A DNA stretch of 64,000 bases from Methanoculleus oceani (GTDB taxonomy: Archaea > Halobacteriota > Methanomicrobia > Methanomicrobiales > Methanoculleaceae). How positions within the stretch are numbered: the first letter of the stretch is position 1; every line of letters begins with the position of its first letter. The stretch lies in assembly GCF_023702065.1 (NCBI RefSeq), contig NZ_QFDM01000001.1:434001-498000 (forward strand). Direction: 5' to 3'. A program made the translations under genes and the position numbers. Under the pieces are notes generated by a model. That model did no database searches, was not told the DNA's origin, and was given only the letters and a program-made list of their open reading frames with translations. Shown here piece after piece: positions 53,520-63,163 of this stretch.

Positions 53520-55932
53520 ACTCTTCGTTTCCGATCCGGTAGTTCCCGGCGGTCTTCACGTCGTAGGGGTTGCCGGTGGTGGAGTACGGGACGACGAAGG
53601 TCCCGTTCTCGCTTTGCTGCCGGTAAAGGAACTCCCGCCCGGTGTTGGTGACGACCGTGACCTCGATGACGCCCTCGCCCGGGATCACGGCGCCGTCGAC
53701 GAATTCAAAGACCTTCACGCTCGTTTCCGCGTCGGGGGAGGACTCGTAGACGAGCCGGTAGTGTTTGAGCGCCGGGAGGGTCCCGGGCGGCGTCGCGGCA
53801 TCGGTCCCGAAGACCGCGGCCTTCCCCGGTCCCGTGTAGGCGTCGGCCACCGCCTGCGCCCCGGCCGGGTTCATCTCGCGGCTTGCGGTCAGTCTCGCGT
53901 AGCCGGTCTCCGGGACCGAAGCGGTGTCGTACTCGACGTAGAGGGCCTTTTCCGGCTCCGTCATCGTCCCGTCGAGGACCTGCAGCCGCACCGCCATCGT
54001 CTCAAAGTAGGCCTCCTTGTAGAACGATTCGATGCTGTAGGCGTTCTCTCTTCCCGGCACCGGCACGAGGAGCGCCGTCGCGTAGGGTGCGGTCCCCGCC
54101 GTCGCATTGTGCCAGTAGGCGATGGCCGGGAACCCTTCGGCGGCCATCCTGCCGTCGGTGACGATGTAGCGGGAGCCGGCCGCCGCGAGGGCCACGTCGG
54201 CCTTCTCCTCGGCGGTGGCGAGGAAGAACCCGGTGGCCCGGGGAACGTGGTCCTGGAATGGATTGGTGTTCGGTATCCGCTGCGCGATGAAGGTGATCCA
54301 GTGGCCGTAGTCCCACCAGGACATGACGCCGTAGGACTCTTCGGGATAGGTGAAGCCATTCTTCTCGAAGATCGCGTAGTAGTCCACGCCGGGGCCGGGG
54401 GTATGAGCGTTCATCCACTCGAGGGCGTCGCGCCAGTCGTCGGCGAGGATGGTGCGGGGGACGCCGTTTACGGCGTAGCCGATGTTTTCGGAGGCCGATG
54501 CCCCGACGAGAGCCATGATGAGGAGGACGGCGATCCCGACGGCGGCGACCTCCGCGGTGGGAAGCGTCTTCTTCTTCTTTTTGCTCTCGGGCTCCCGGAG
54601 GAACGCGGCCGTCTTGCTAAATCCGTAACCGAGCGCCCACGCGATGACGACCCCCGCAAGGAGCGCGAGGTTCACGGCGAGGTAATACTCGAACCGCAGG
54701 TGCTGGATGGTCGCAATCAGGATGATGACCGACCAGACGATGGCAAAGAGGAGTTCGGGCCGGTTCTCGCGCCGGGCCCGGAGGGCGAGGAGCACGAGCC
54801 CGGCGGGGATGAGGAGGAGGCCGACGTTGAAACTCTGCCACGCGAGGGAGGCATCCCACGGTGCCATCTCCCGGATGGCGGTGGCCGACATGTCCCGGCC
54901 GAAGAACGTTATAAGACCGCCGGCCATCGTCCTCCCGATATCGGTAAGCCCGAGGAAGGCGACGCCGGTGATTCCGAGCGCGGCAAGTGCGGCGAGGTAC
55001 TCGTTCCGTCTTCCTTTGAGCACCAGCGAGATGCCGGAGAGGAGGGCGGTCGCGGCGATCAGGAGGAGGTAGGCGTAGACGTGGCCGACGGAATAGAGCG
55101 AGAGGTTCTGCGAGTCGACCATGAACCCGGAGAGCGGCAGGAAGATCGTGGGAACAACGAAGGCGACGGCGTTGACGAGGAGGAGCCCCTCCGGCCCGGT
55201 GCCGTCGAGGTGGTTCCGTACGGCCTGGAGTACCGTGAAGACTCCGGCGATGAGCGCGAAGAGGATCATCGTCGGCATGACGAGGAGGCCGAGGAGGTAG
55301 GCGGCCCCGGCGCCGAGGGCGAGGAGCGCGACGGGGAGGATGGTTTTCGTCTCCGCGAGCGTTACCGGGTGCCGGGCGGCATACGCGAGCGCGGCGATGT
55401 AGGCGAGGCAGAAGAGGGTGGAGAAGAGGGTTTCCGCAACATGGTGGTCGACGAACCCGAAGATCGACCGCGCGAAGAACGATGCCGAAACGATCGTGAT
55501 GAGCCCGGCGGCGGCGAGGCCGGTTGTTCTGTCGGCGAGGGTCTTTCCGGTGAGGTAAACCCCCGGGACGACGGCGGCAGCGAGAAGCGGGGGGACCCAC
55601 GCGGCGGTATAAACGATCTCGGGCCGGGTGGCCGCCCCGGCGAGGAGGCAGAGGGTGGCGGTGATGAGCGGGAAGAGCGGTCCCCACGCGACCTCCTTCC
55701 CCGTCGGGTAGGCGGTCATGGGGTCGAACCAGGCGTAGCCGGGGTAGTTCGCCGCGATCATCTCGACCTGGCGGAGGTTGTACCAGGCGTCGGTGCCGAT
55801 GAGGCTGGTGAACGAGCCGTCGACGAGCGCGGCGTGGGGGATTGCCCGGAGGAGGACCGCCACGATCATGAAGAGGAGCAGCACGGCGGCGGTGAGGGCG
55901 GTTTTATGTTCTTTTAGTGCAGCGGGAGCCAT
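53482..55932 (-). CDS. aglB: Oligosaccharyltransferase STT3/AglB
   Basis: An 816-residue membrane enzyme that moves a lipid-linked glycan onto Asn in N-x-S/T. About 13 helices fill residues 15-480. The acidic motif GTDAWYN is near residue 45 and the catalytic WWDYGHW near 538; the C-terminal exterior domain is beta-rich. A CTTAATTAC box lies about 30 bases upstream. It is divergent from the glycan assembly genes, which probably make its donor. Confidence 0.95.
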   Translation of the reverse strand: MAPAALKEHKTALTAAVLLLFMIVAVLLRAIPHAALVDGSFTSLIGTDAWYNLRQVEMIAANYPGYAWFDPMTAYPTGKEVAWGPLFPLITATLCLLAGAATRPEIVYTAAWVPPLLAAAVVPGVYLTGKTLADRTTGLAAAGLITIVSASFFARSIFGFVDHHVAETLFSTLFCLAYIAALAYAARHPVTLAETKTILPVALLALGAGAAYLLGLLVMPTMILFALIAGVFTVLQAVRNHLDGTGPEGLLLVNAVAFVVPTIFLPLSGFMVDSQNLSLYSVGHVYAYLLLIAATALLSGISLVLKGRRNEYLAALAALGITGVAFLGLTDIGRTMAGGLITFFGRDMSATAIREMAPWDASLAWQSFNVGLLLIPAGLVLLALRARRENRPELLFAIVWSVIILIATIQHLRFEYYLAVNLALLAGVVIAWALGYGFSKTAAFLREPESKKKKKTLPTAEVAAVGIAVLLIMALVGASASENIGYAVNGVPRTILADDWRDALEWMNAHTPGPGVDYYAIFEKNGFTYPEESYGVMSWWDYGHWITFIAQRIPNTNPFQDHVPRATGFFLATAEEKADVALAAAGSRYIVTDGRMAAEGFPAIAYWHNATAGTAPYATALLVPVPGRENAYSIESFYKEAYFETMAVRLQVLDGTMTEPEKALYVEYDTASVPETGYARLTASREMNPAGAQAVADAYTGPGKAAVFGTDAATPPGTLPALKHYRLVYESSPDAETSVKVFEFVDGAVIPGEGVIEVTVVTNTGREFLYRQQSENGTFVVPYSTTGNPYDVKTAGNYRIGNEEFTATEEAVTGRA

Positions 55933-56000
55933 AGGTCGTACGTTGATCTTGGGGGCGGCCGGTAATTAAGGGGTACGGCTGGAGGTTGGTCCGCCACCGG

Positions 56001-56012
56001 ATGAATACTTAT
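56001..56012 (+). promoter_or_regulatory. Promoter element of the glycan locus
   Basis: ATGAATACTTAT is the main AT-rich element in the 133-base gap between aglB and the first glycosyltransferase, about 60 bases before its ATG. With the aglB promoter it forms a divergent control region. Confidence 0.45.
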
Positions 56013-56065
56013 TTCCCCGGTCTCTGGTAACCTATCAGTCGAAGACACCTGCAGGGTTTCCGCCG

Positions 56066-57187
56066 ATGAAGATCGCCTACGTCTACGACGCCGTCTACCC
56101 CTGGGTGAAGGGCGGGGTCGAGAAGCGCATCCGCGAGGTCTCGGTCCGGCTTGCGGACCGGGGGCACGAGGTCCACGTTTACGGGATGCGCTCCTGGGAC
56201 GGTCCGGCGGTGCTTGAGCGCGACGGGGTGACCCTCCACGGGGTCTGTCCCGGCGAGGCGCTGTATTCCGGCGGCAGGCGGACGGTCCCGCAGGCGCTCC
56301 GGTTCGGCTCTTCGGTGCTCCGGCCGCTTCTCGCCTCCGGCGCCGACGTTGTCGACTGCCAGAACTTCCCTTATTTCTCGTGTTTCTCGGCGAAGGGCGC
56401 GTCGATGATGCGGGGGATTCCGCTCGTCGTCACCTGGCACGAGGTCTGGGGCGACTACTGGTACGACTACCTCGGACCACGGGGGGTCTTTGGGAAGGCT
56501 GTCGAGCGGCTGGCCGCCGGGCTCACCGAGCACCACATCGCCGTCTCGCCCTCGACGGCCCGGGCCCTCGAGGGCCTCGGGGTCACCGGACCGGTCCCGG
56601 TCGTCCCGAACGGGATCGACACGGAGCGGATCGCGGCCGTCGCCCCGGCGGCGGAGGGCTCCGACGTCATCTTCACCGGCCGGCTGATCCGGGAAAAAAA
56701 CGTCGACGTCCTCCTCCGGGCGCTCGTCCCGGTCCGGGAGGAGGTCCCCGACCTCCGGGCCCTGGTCGTCGGCGACGGCCCGGAGCGGCCGGCACTCGAA
56801 GCCCTCGCGCGCGACCTCGGGCTTGACGGGGCGGTGACGTTCACCGGGTTCCTCCCCGACCACGACGCGGTCATCGCCGCGATGAAGGCGTCACGGGTCT
56901 TCGTCCTCCCCTCGACCCGCGAGGGTTTCGGGATCGCGGCGCTGGAGGCGATGGCCTGCGGCCTCCCGGTGGTGACGACGGACCATTCCGGGAACGCGGC
57001 GGCGGATCTGGTTGTCCCCGGGGTGAGCGGGTTCCGCTCGGGGCTCTCGGCGGGGGAGATGGGGGGGAGGATTCTCGCGGCGCTTGATCTGCACCGGACC
57101 CGGGCATCCGACTGCCGGGCAGCAGCGGCAGCATATGATTGGGGACGGATTGTCGATATACTCGAAAAGGTTTATCAAAATTCCTGA
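56066..57187 (+). CDS. Glycosyltransferase family 4 protein
   Basis: A 373-residue GT-B enzyme. The N-terminal part begins MKIAYVYDAVYPWVKGGVEKR; the donor-binding half has VIFTGRLIREKNVDVLLRAL and the E-x7-E motif in PSTREGFGIAALEAMACGLP. It should add a sugar from a nucleotide donor to a growing glycan, in the cytoplasm. It is the first gene of the plus-strand glycan locus. The donor and acceptor are unknown. Confidence 0.93.
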   Translation: MKIAYVYDAVYPWVKGGVEKRIREVSVRLADRGHEVHVYGMRSWDGPAVLERDGVTLHGVCPGEALYSGGRRTVPQALRFGSSVLRPLLASGADVVDCQNFPYFSCFSAKGASMMRGIPLVVTWHEVWGDYWYDYLGPRGVFGKAVERLAAGLTEHHIAVSPSTARALEGLGVTGPVPVVPNGIDTERIAAVAPAAEGSDVIFTGRLIREKNVDVLLRALVPVREEVPDLRALVVGDGPERPALEALARDLGLDGAVTFTGFLPDHDAVIAAMKASRVFVLPSTREGFGIAALEAMACGLPVVTTDHSGNAAADLVVPGVSGFRSGLSAGEMGGRILAALDLHRTRASDCRAAAAAYDWGRIVDILEKVYQNS

Positions 57188-57249
57188 CCAACTCTGACAT
57201 CAGGTTTACGCCTTTTAGTTTTTAAGGACCTATGCGGGGAGCAGATTGC

Positions 57250-58479
57250 ATGTCATGGAAGGATAGGAGCGTTTTAATTACCGGGATCAGCGGGTTTGCC
57301 GGGTCGTACCTGGCCCGGTATTTGATCGATGAGGGTGCGCACATCTATGGGCTTGTCCGGAGGCGGGCGGACGGCGCCATTCCTCAGAATATCGCCTGGA
57401 AGAAGATCGAGAACGGCATAACCTTTCTTGAAGGAAACCTGGAGGATATCTCCGGGCTGGCCACGGCGCTCGATACTGCGCAGCCGGACACAATCTTCCA
57501 CCTTGCCGCACAATCTTTTGTCCCCCGGTCGTTCTCTCATCCGATCGAAACCGCCCAGATGAATTCCATCGGCACGAACAACCTTCTTGAGGCGGTGCGC
57601 CGGAAGGACTGCGACCCGACGATCGTCTTTGCCGGATCGTCCGAGGAGTACGGGCTGGTCTTCAGCTCCGAGGAGCAGTACGAGCGGGCGAAGGCGAAGT
57701 ACGGAACAATCTATCCCGAGCCGGTCTCGATCCCCGAAGTGCCTATCAGGGAGACCAATCCCCTCCGTCCCATGTCGCCGTACGCCGTGAGCAAGGTCTG
57801 CGGCGACCACCTGATGCGCAACTACTTCTACACCTACGGCACGAAGGCGATCGTCTCCCGGGCCTTCAACCACGAAGGGGCCGGGCGCGGGAGCATGTTC
57901 GTCACCTCGGTCGCGACGAATCAGGTCGCGAAGTATGCGGCGGGAGATATCGACCACATCACCATCGGGAACGTCAACGCCTTCCGCGACTGGTCGCACG
58001 TTATGGACACCATCCACGGCTACTGCCTGATCGCTGATGCGGGCCATCCCGGCGACGTCTACAACCAGGGCTCGATGCGGACGACCTCCGTCCTCTCTTA
58101 CATCCTCCTCTCCCTTGAGAACGCCGGGATGCCGGTCGACCGGATCGAGAGCATCAAAAACGACAAGGCCGTCGAGGCGCCGACCGAGAAGGACACGTCC
58201 GCCGTCTTCGGCGTGCCGTTCGAGAAGACGAAGGTCGACCGGATGCTGCTTGAAGGGGCGATCGAGTTCGCCGCCAACGACCAGGGCATCATCGCCAGAT
58301 CGGGCGACAAAAAGATCCCGATCCTCTTTGACCCCGAGCGGTTCCGGCCCGCCGAGGTCCCGATCCTGTTTGCGGACACGACAAAGATCAGGCGCCTCGG
58401 GTTCTCGTCCACCTACAGCGTCGAGGATATCATCCGGGATCAGCTCAACTTCTACATGGACGAGAAGAAGCGGGTATGA
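57250..58479 (+). CDS. NAD-dependent epimerase/dehydratase (GDP-mannose dehydratase-like)
   Basis: A 409-residue extended SDR. NAD motif [15 protein letters not shown], serine of the triad in GSSEEYG, and [10 protein letters not shown] with the catalytic Tyr and Lys. The closest pattern is GDP-mannose 4,6-dehydratase, but the C-terminal 90 residues (after MLLEGAIEF) are longer than usual. It prepares a nucleotide sugar for this locus. ATG 57250 is preferred over 57232 because GGGGAG stands in between. Its stop overlaps the next gene. Confidence 0.88.
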   Translation: MSWKDRSVLITGISGFAGSYLARYLIDEGAHIYGLVRRRADGAIPQNIAWKKIENGITFLEGNLEDISGLATALDTAQPDTIFHLAAQSFVPRSFSHPIETAQMNSIGTNNLLEAVRRKDCDPTIVFAGSSEEYGLVFSSEEQYERAKAKYGTIYPEPVSIPEVPIRETNPLRPMSPYAVSKVCGDHLMRNYFYTYGTKAIVSRAFNHEGAGRGSMFVTSVATNQVAKYAAGDIDHITIGNVNAFRDWSHVMDTIHGYCLIADAGHPGDVYNQGSMRTTSVLSYILLSLENAGMPVDRIESIKNDKAVEAPTEKDTSAVFGVPFEKTKVDRMLLEGAIEFAANDQGIIARSGDKKIPILFDPERFRPAEVPILFADTTKIRRLGFSSTYSVEDIIRDQLNFYMDEKKRV

Positions 58480-59546
58480 AAATCGCGATCGTCCATGACT
58501 ATTTCGGGGCGATCGGGGGCGGCGAACGGGTCGTCCTCACCCTCGCGAAGATCCTGAACGCCGACGTCATCACGACCGACACGGATGCGGCCGCAAAACT
58601 GGACAACGGGGTCCGGGTCACGAGTCTTGGAAGCACGGTCAAACTCCCGCCCTTCAAGCAGATCTCCGCCACCTGGAAGTTTGCCTCCGCCGATTTCTCG
58701 GACGACTACGATTTCTTCATCTTCACCGGGAACTGGAGCCACCACGCCGCCCGGCGCCACCACCCGAACCTCTGGTACTGTTATACGCCGGTGCGGGCGT
58801 TCTACGACCTCTACGGGACGTTTCTGTCGCGGCAGGGGTTTGTTTCCCGGCAGGCGTTCCGGGCGTGGGTGGCGTTCTCCCGGCGGCAGGACCAGCGTTC
58901 CGTGAGCCGGGTCGACCGGGTCGTAACGATATCGGAGAACGTCCGGCAGAGGATCTGCACCTGCTACGGCCGTGATGCGGAGGTCGTCTACCCTCCCGTC
59001 GACGTGTCGCGGTATCGTTGCGAGGGTTATGGGGACTTCTGGCTCTCGGTGAACCGCCTCTACCCGGAAAAGCGGATCGAGCTGCAGATCGAAGCCTTCC
59101 GGTCGATGCCGGACGAGCGCCTGGTCATCGTCGGCGGATACGCCGCCGGGGACCACGCGGGCCGGTATGCGGCCCGGCTCATGGAAGACCTCCCGGAGAA
59201 CGTCGAGATCCGGGGGGAGGTCTCCGAAGAGGAGCTGATCGACCTCTACGCCCGGTGCAGGGGCCACGTCTGCACGGCCCTGGACGAGGACTTCGGCCTG
59301 ACGCCGGTGGAGGCGATGGCCGCCGGCAAGCCGGTGGTCGCGGTGAACGAGGGCGGGTTTTGCGAGACGGTGACGGCGGAGACGGGGATGCTCGTCGATG
59401 CCGATCCCGGAAGGATTGCATCGGCGGTTCTGGCGGTCTCGGCCGACCCGGAGCGTTACCGGGAGGCCTGCCTGGCGCGGGCGAGACTGTTTGACCTGTC
59501 TGTTTTCGCGGACCGGATCCGGCGTGTGGTGAATGATGGCGTTTGA
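58476..59546 (+). CDS. Glycosyltransferase family 4 protein
   Basis: A 356-residue GT-B enzyme. [19 protein letters not shown] opens the chain; [21 protein letters not shown] and the acidic motif [20 protein letters not shown] mark the donor site. It overlaps the SDR gene by ATGA and the Wzm-like gene by 14 bases, so the whole locus is probably one transcript. The sugar transferred is not known. Confidence 0.93.
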   Translation: MKIAIVHDYFGAIGGGERVVLTLAKILNADVITTDTDAAAKLDNGVRVTSLGSTVKLPPFKQISATWKFASADFSDDYDFFIFTGNWSHHAARRHHPNLWYCYTPVRAFYDLYGTFLSRQGFVSRQAFRAWVAFSRRQDQRSVSRVDRVVTISENVRQRICTCYGRDAEVVYPPVDVSRYRCEGYGDFWLSVNRLYPEKRIELQIEAFRSMPDERLVIVGGYAAGDHAGRYAARLMEDLPENVEIRGEVSEEELIDLYARCRGHVCTALDEDFGLTPVEAMAAGKPVVAVNEGGFCETVTAETGMLVDADPGRIASAVLAVSADPERYREACLARARLFDLSVFADRIRRVVNDGV

Positions 59547-60315
59547 CCATTTGAAGACTCTCTACGGTTACCGGAATCTCATCTGGGTGCTCGCCTGGGG
59601 GGAGTTTAAGCAGCGCTACAAAAATTCGGTCCTGGGTTACTTCTGGTCACTCCTCGAGCCGCTCCTGATGCTCGTGGTCCTCTACGTGGTCTTCTCGAAC
59701 CTGATGCGGATCGAGGTGGAGTACTACCAGCTCTTCCTGCTGCTTGGCATCATTCTCTGGAACTTCCTCTCCCGGGCAACATCCATGGGGCTTAATGCAA
59801 TCCTCGGGAAGCCGAGTATGGTCCAGAAGATTTACTTCCCCCGTGAGATCCTCGTGATCTCGTCCTGCATCACGGCGCTCCTGATGAGCATCTTTGAGTC
59901 TCTGGTCTTTATCGCCTTCATGACGGTCTTTCAGGTGCCCCTCTCGGCAAATCTCATCTACGTGCCGCTGATCCTGGTGCTCCTCTTCCTCGTGTCCCTG
60001 GGGCTTTCTCTCGCTCTTGCCGCACTGAATGTGTTTTACCGGGACGTCCAGTTCATCTGGGCGGTGATTCTCCAGGCCGGGTTCTTTGCGACGCCGATCC
60101 TCTACCCGGTCACCATCTTCCCGGAGACCCTGCAGGGGATCTTCCTCCTCAACCCCATGGCCCATATCATCATCTCGGCACGCGACGCGATCATTTATTC
60201 CACTCCTCCGGCAGCCGGATCGCTCCTCTATGCGGGAGTAATGGCCGTGCTTACACTCATAATCGGATACATTATTTTTGCCCTGTACGAACCTCGTTTC
60301 GCGGAGGAGATGTAA
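59533..60315 (+). CDS. ABC-2 type polysaccharide export permease (Wzm-like)
   Basis: A 260-residue membrane protein with six helices. [26 protein letters not shown] and the central [14 protein letters not shown] are the usual Wzm/TagG marks. With the ATPase that follows directly, it should flip or export a lipid-linked glycan across the cell membrane. It overlaps the glycosyltransferase upstream by 14 bases. Confidence 0.93.
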   Translation: MMAFDHLKTLYGYRNLIWVLAWGEFKQRYKNSVLGYFWSLLEPLLMLVVLYVVFSNLMRIEVEYYQLFLLLGIILWNFLSRATSMGLNAILGKPSMVQKIYFPREILVISSCITALLMSIFESLVFIAFMTVFQVPLSANLIYVPLILVLLFLVSLGLSLALAALNVFYRDVQFIWAVILQAGFFATPILYPVTIFPETLQGIFLLNPMAHIIISARDAIIYSTPPAAGSLLYAGVMAVLTLIIGYIIFALYEPRFAEEM

Positions 60316-61506
60316 ATGAGCGTCATCGACGTCGAACACCTGGAGAAGGTCTTCCGCATTCCGCACGAGAAGCGGACGACCATCTTTGAAGCCCTGACCG
60401 GCCTTCTCAGGCCTACAAACTACGAGACCTTCCCTGCTCTGCGGGACGTGACGTTCTCGGTAGAGGAGGGAGAGATGCTCGGGATCATCGGGGAGAACGG
60501 GAGCGGGAAGAGCACGCTCTTAAAGATCCTCGCCGGGATCATGCGGCCGACGTCGGGGACGGTCACCGTCAACCGCCGAATGACGCCATTCCTCGAGCTC
60601 GGTGTCGGGTTCAACCCGGATTTCACGGCGGTCGAGAATATCCGGACCTACGCGACGATCATGGGCCTCTCGAAGCGGGAGATCAACGGCAAGGTCGACG
60701 AGATCCTGGCGTTTGCCGGGCTTGAGACGTTTCGGGACGCGAAACTGAAGAACTTCTCCTCCGGCATGCAGGTGCGGCTCGCCTTCTCGACCGCGATTCA
60801 GACCAACCCTGAGATACTGTTGATGGACGAGGTGCTCGCCGTCGGCGACATGGAGTTCCAGCAGAAGTGTATGGATGTGCTGAACCGCTACCGCAACGAG
60901 GGCGTCACGATCGTCTTCGTCTCCCACGACCTTGGTTCGGTCAGGCGGTTCTGCGACCGGACACTTCTCCTCCGGCACGGAGAGCAGGTGGCTCTCGGGG
61001 AGACGGATGAGGTGATCGACCGGTATGTCTACGGGAAGGTCGCGGAGGAACCCCCTACCGAAGACGCCCTTCCCGTCGATGATGAGACGTCCCCCGGGAA
61101 CGGGCGGGTGAAGATCACGGGCGTAAAGTACCTCAACAAGTTTGGCTCTGAGAGCGCCCGGTTCAACGCCTTCGATCCAATGACCATCCGGATCTTCTAC
61201 TCGGCCCGGGATCGGGTCCCGGATCCGGTCTTCGGCATCGCTCTCTACTCCGAACGCGGGGAGCACCTCTATGGGACGAATACCGAGTTGAAAGACGTTT
61301 CGATCGAGTATATTATCGGCGAGGGGCATATAGATCTCCAGATTGACCGGATTCCGATGCTCGCCGGGCGTTTCTTGGTGACGGTTGCAGCCCACACCCA
61401 CAGCGGGGAGCGCTATGACTGGCAGGACAAGGCGTATTCGTTCGATGTCATCCCCACAGGGAGGGATGCCGGGCTCTTTGATATTCCCTGTTTATGGCGG
61501 CGGTGA
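60316..61506 (+). CDS. ABC glycan exporter ATPase with C-terminal glycan-binding domain (Wzt-like)
   Basis: A 396-residue protein. The ATPase part (1-245) has Walker A IGENGSGKSTLLK, signature NFSSGMQVRLAF, Walker B ILLMDEVLAVGD and H-loop FVSHD. After a linker, residues 265-390 form a beta-rich Wzt-C type domain (RFNAFDPMTIRIFYSARDRV to GRDAGLFDIPCLW). In E. coli O8/O9a systems that domain recognises the capped end of the glycan before export. It starts right after the Wzm-like stop. Confidence 0.93.
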   Translation: MSVIDVEHLEKVFRIPHEKRTTIFEALTGLLRPTNYETFPALRDVTFSVEEGEMLGIIGENGSGKSTLLKILAGIMRPTSGTVTVNRRMTPFLELGVGFNPDFTAVENIRTYATIMGLSKREINGKVDEILAFAGLETFRDAKLKNFSSGMQVRLAFSTAIQTNPEILLMDEVLAVGDMEFQQKCMDVLNRYRNEGVTIVFVSHDLGSVRRFCDRTLLLRHGEQVALGETDEVIDRYVYGKVAEEPPTEDALPVDDETSPGNGRVKITGVKYLNKFGSESARFNAFDPMTIRIFYSARDRVPDPVFGIALYSERGEHLYGTNTELKDVSIEYIIGEGHIDLQIDRIPMLAGRFLVTVAAHTHSGERYDWQDKAYSFDVIPTGRDAGLFDIPCLWRR

Positions 61507-61517
61507 AGAAGATACCT

Positions 61518-63089
61518 ATGAGCGATACTCCGTTTGAGATCAAGGACGACGAGATCAACGTCGAAGAGATAATGGGAAAGATCCGGGAGAACATCCGGCG
61601 AAGGAAGGAGGCCGGGGTCTACCCACCTGACCCGAGCCCGGCAGCCCCGCAGGATCCGGCCGGGGCCAACACCGAGATCGCGCGGGACCTTGCCTATCTC
61701 TCCGGCAACTGGAACATCCAGAACAACAGTTACTTCATCAGTTCCCACCGGCCCGTCGTCGGGAAGTATCTGGTAAAGGGCCGGGAGCTCGTTCACGGCG
61801 AGGTCCGGCGCTACGTCGACCCGGTGATCTGGAAGCAGGCCGAGTTCAACCGGGCTACAGGCCGGGTGCTCGAAGACGTGGCCCGGCAGGTATCCGAGAT
61901 CGAGTCCCTCCGGCAGCAGATCAGGGAGGACACCACCAGACAGATCCAGGCGACTATCGGTGAGGTGCGCTCAAGGCTCAAGGAGCGGCTCCGGGAGCAG
62001 GATATTGAGGTCAGGAACGGGATCTCGGAGGCCGAGGAGCAGATCCGAAATGAGGTCGCGGAGCTGGTCGCACAGGTGAAAGCGGAGATCGCCGAAGAGG
62101 TCGGGGAGCAGATCCGGGCCGAGTTGACGGGACTTGCCCCGCAGTTGAAAGCCGAGATCGCCCGGAAGGTCGAGGAACGGCTCAGAGGCGAGGTTACGGC
62201 GGCGGTCACGCAGGCGAAGGCCGAGATAATCACAGAGGCTGAGGAGCGGATCCCGGGCGAGGTCACAGAGCAGGTGCAGTCCGCAATCCTCGCGATGGAC
62301 ACCGATATCGAGAACCGGGCGTGGCTGGCGAAGGTTCTTGAGGGCAGGGCTCTCGAGGGTGCATCCGGGGCGGCTGAACGCCCCGAATCTCCCTCTGCCG
62401 GGACGGGGGTGAACTACATCGCCTTTGAGGACCACTTCCGGGGCTCCCGGGAGGATATCAAGGAGCGGCAGAGGGCGTTCGTCCACTACTTCGAGGGCTG
62501 CAGCAACGTTCTCGACATCGGCTGCGGCCGGGGTGAGTTCCTCGAACTGATGCGGGAGCAGGGCATCGGGGTCCGCGGCGTGGACCTCGACGAGACGATG
62601 GTGGAGTTCTGCCGCTCCCGGGATCTCGCGGTCGAACTGAACGATGCGGTTTTGTACCTCGAACATCTCGAGGACGCGAGTCTTGATGGGGTCTTTATTG
62701 ACCAAGTCGTCGAGCACCTCGAGCCTGGCTATCTTGTCCGGCTGCTCGATCTCTGTTACCGGAAATTGAAATCTGGCTACTATCTCGTCGCCGAGACGGT
62801 GAACCCGCTCTCGTTTGTCTCGTTTGCGAATTTCTACATCGACATGACCCATGTCAGGCCGGTTCATCCTGAGACGCTGAAATTCCTTTTTGGGGCTGTG
62901 GGATTCAGGGAGATCGAGGCTCAGTTCTCCTCACCGGTACCGGATGAAGCGAGGCTGCGGCAGCTGCCAGTGGAGGAGAGGGTAAACGAGGCAGAACGGC
63001 TGCAGGCTGACATTTACAACAGAAACATCGGTTTGTTGAACGAAACGATCTATGGAGCGCAGGACTATGCAGTTGTTGGAAAGAAGTAA
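61518..63089 (+). CDS. Coiled-coil SAM methyltransferase, possible glycan chain terminator
   Basis: A 523-residue protein. The N-terminal motif INVEEIMGKIRENIRRRK is common in glycan-locus methyltransferases. A long helical region (about residues 105-270) contains four exact 23-residue repeats (DNA 62037-62312) that start EQIRNEV, EQIRAEL, ERLRGEV and ERIPGEV. The methyltransferase domain follows (VLDIGCGRGEFLELM, GVDLDETMVEF, QVVEHLEP). The layout recalls WbdD, whose coiled coil measures chain length and whose methyl cap stops growth. ATG 61518 is chosen after GGTGAAG; ATG 61494 is possible. Confidence 0.88.
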   Translation: MSDTPFEIKDDEINVEEIMGKIRENIRRRKEAGVYPPDPSPAAPQDPAGANTEIARDLAYLSGNWNIQNNSYFISSHRPVVGKYLVKGRELVHGEVRRYVDPVIWKQAEFNRATGRVLEDVARQVSEIESLRQQIREDTTRQIQATIGEVRSRLKERLREQDIEVRNGISEAEEQIRNEVAELVAQVKAEIAEEVGEQIRAELTGLAPQLKAEIARKVEERLRGEVTAAVTQAKAEIITEAEERIPGEVTEQVQSAILAMDTDIENRAWLAKVLEGRALEGASGAAERPESPSAGTGVNYIAFEDHFRGSREDIKERQRAFVHYFEGCSNVLDIGCGRGEFLELMREQGIGVRGVDLDETMVEFCRSRDLAVELNDAVLYLEHLEDASLDGVFIDQVVEHLEPGYLVRLLDLCYRKLKSGYYLVAETVNPLSFVSFANFYIDMTHVRPVHPETLKFLFGAVGFREIEAQFSSPVPDEARLRQLPVEERVNEAERLQADIYNRNIGLLNETIYGAQDYAVVGKK

Positions 63090-63163
63090 TTCGAAGCGAC
63101 TGAATACATGCTCATATCTGAAAATAATTTTCCCATTCTAAAGAGATCAGCGAGTTGATACGA

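Noticed and set aside
53404-55917. Plus-strand open frame of 837 codons opposite aglB
   Set aside because: Antisense shadow; highly charged low-complexity product, while AglB motifs are clear on the other strand.
62037-62312. Assembly artefact as the cause of the 23-residue repeats
   Set aside because: The four units differ in sequence but keep length and hydrophobic positions, as in a real coiled coil.
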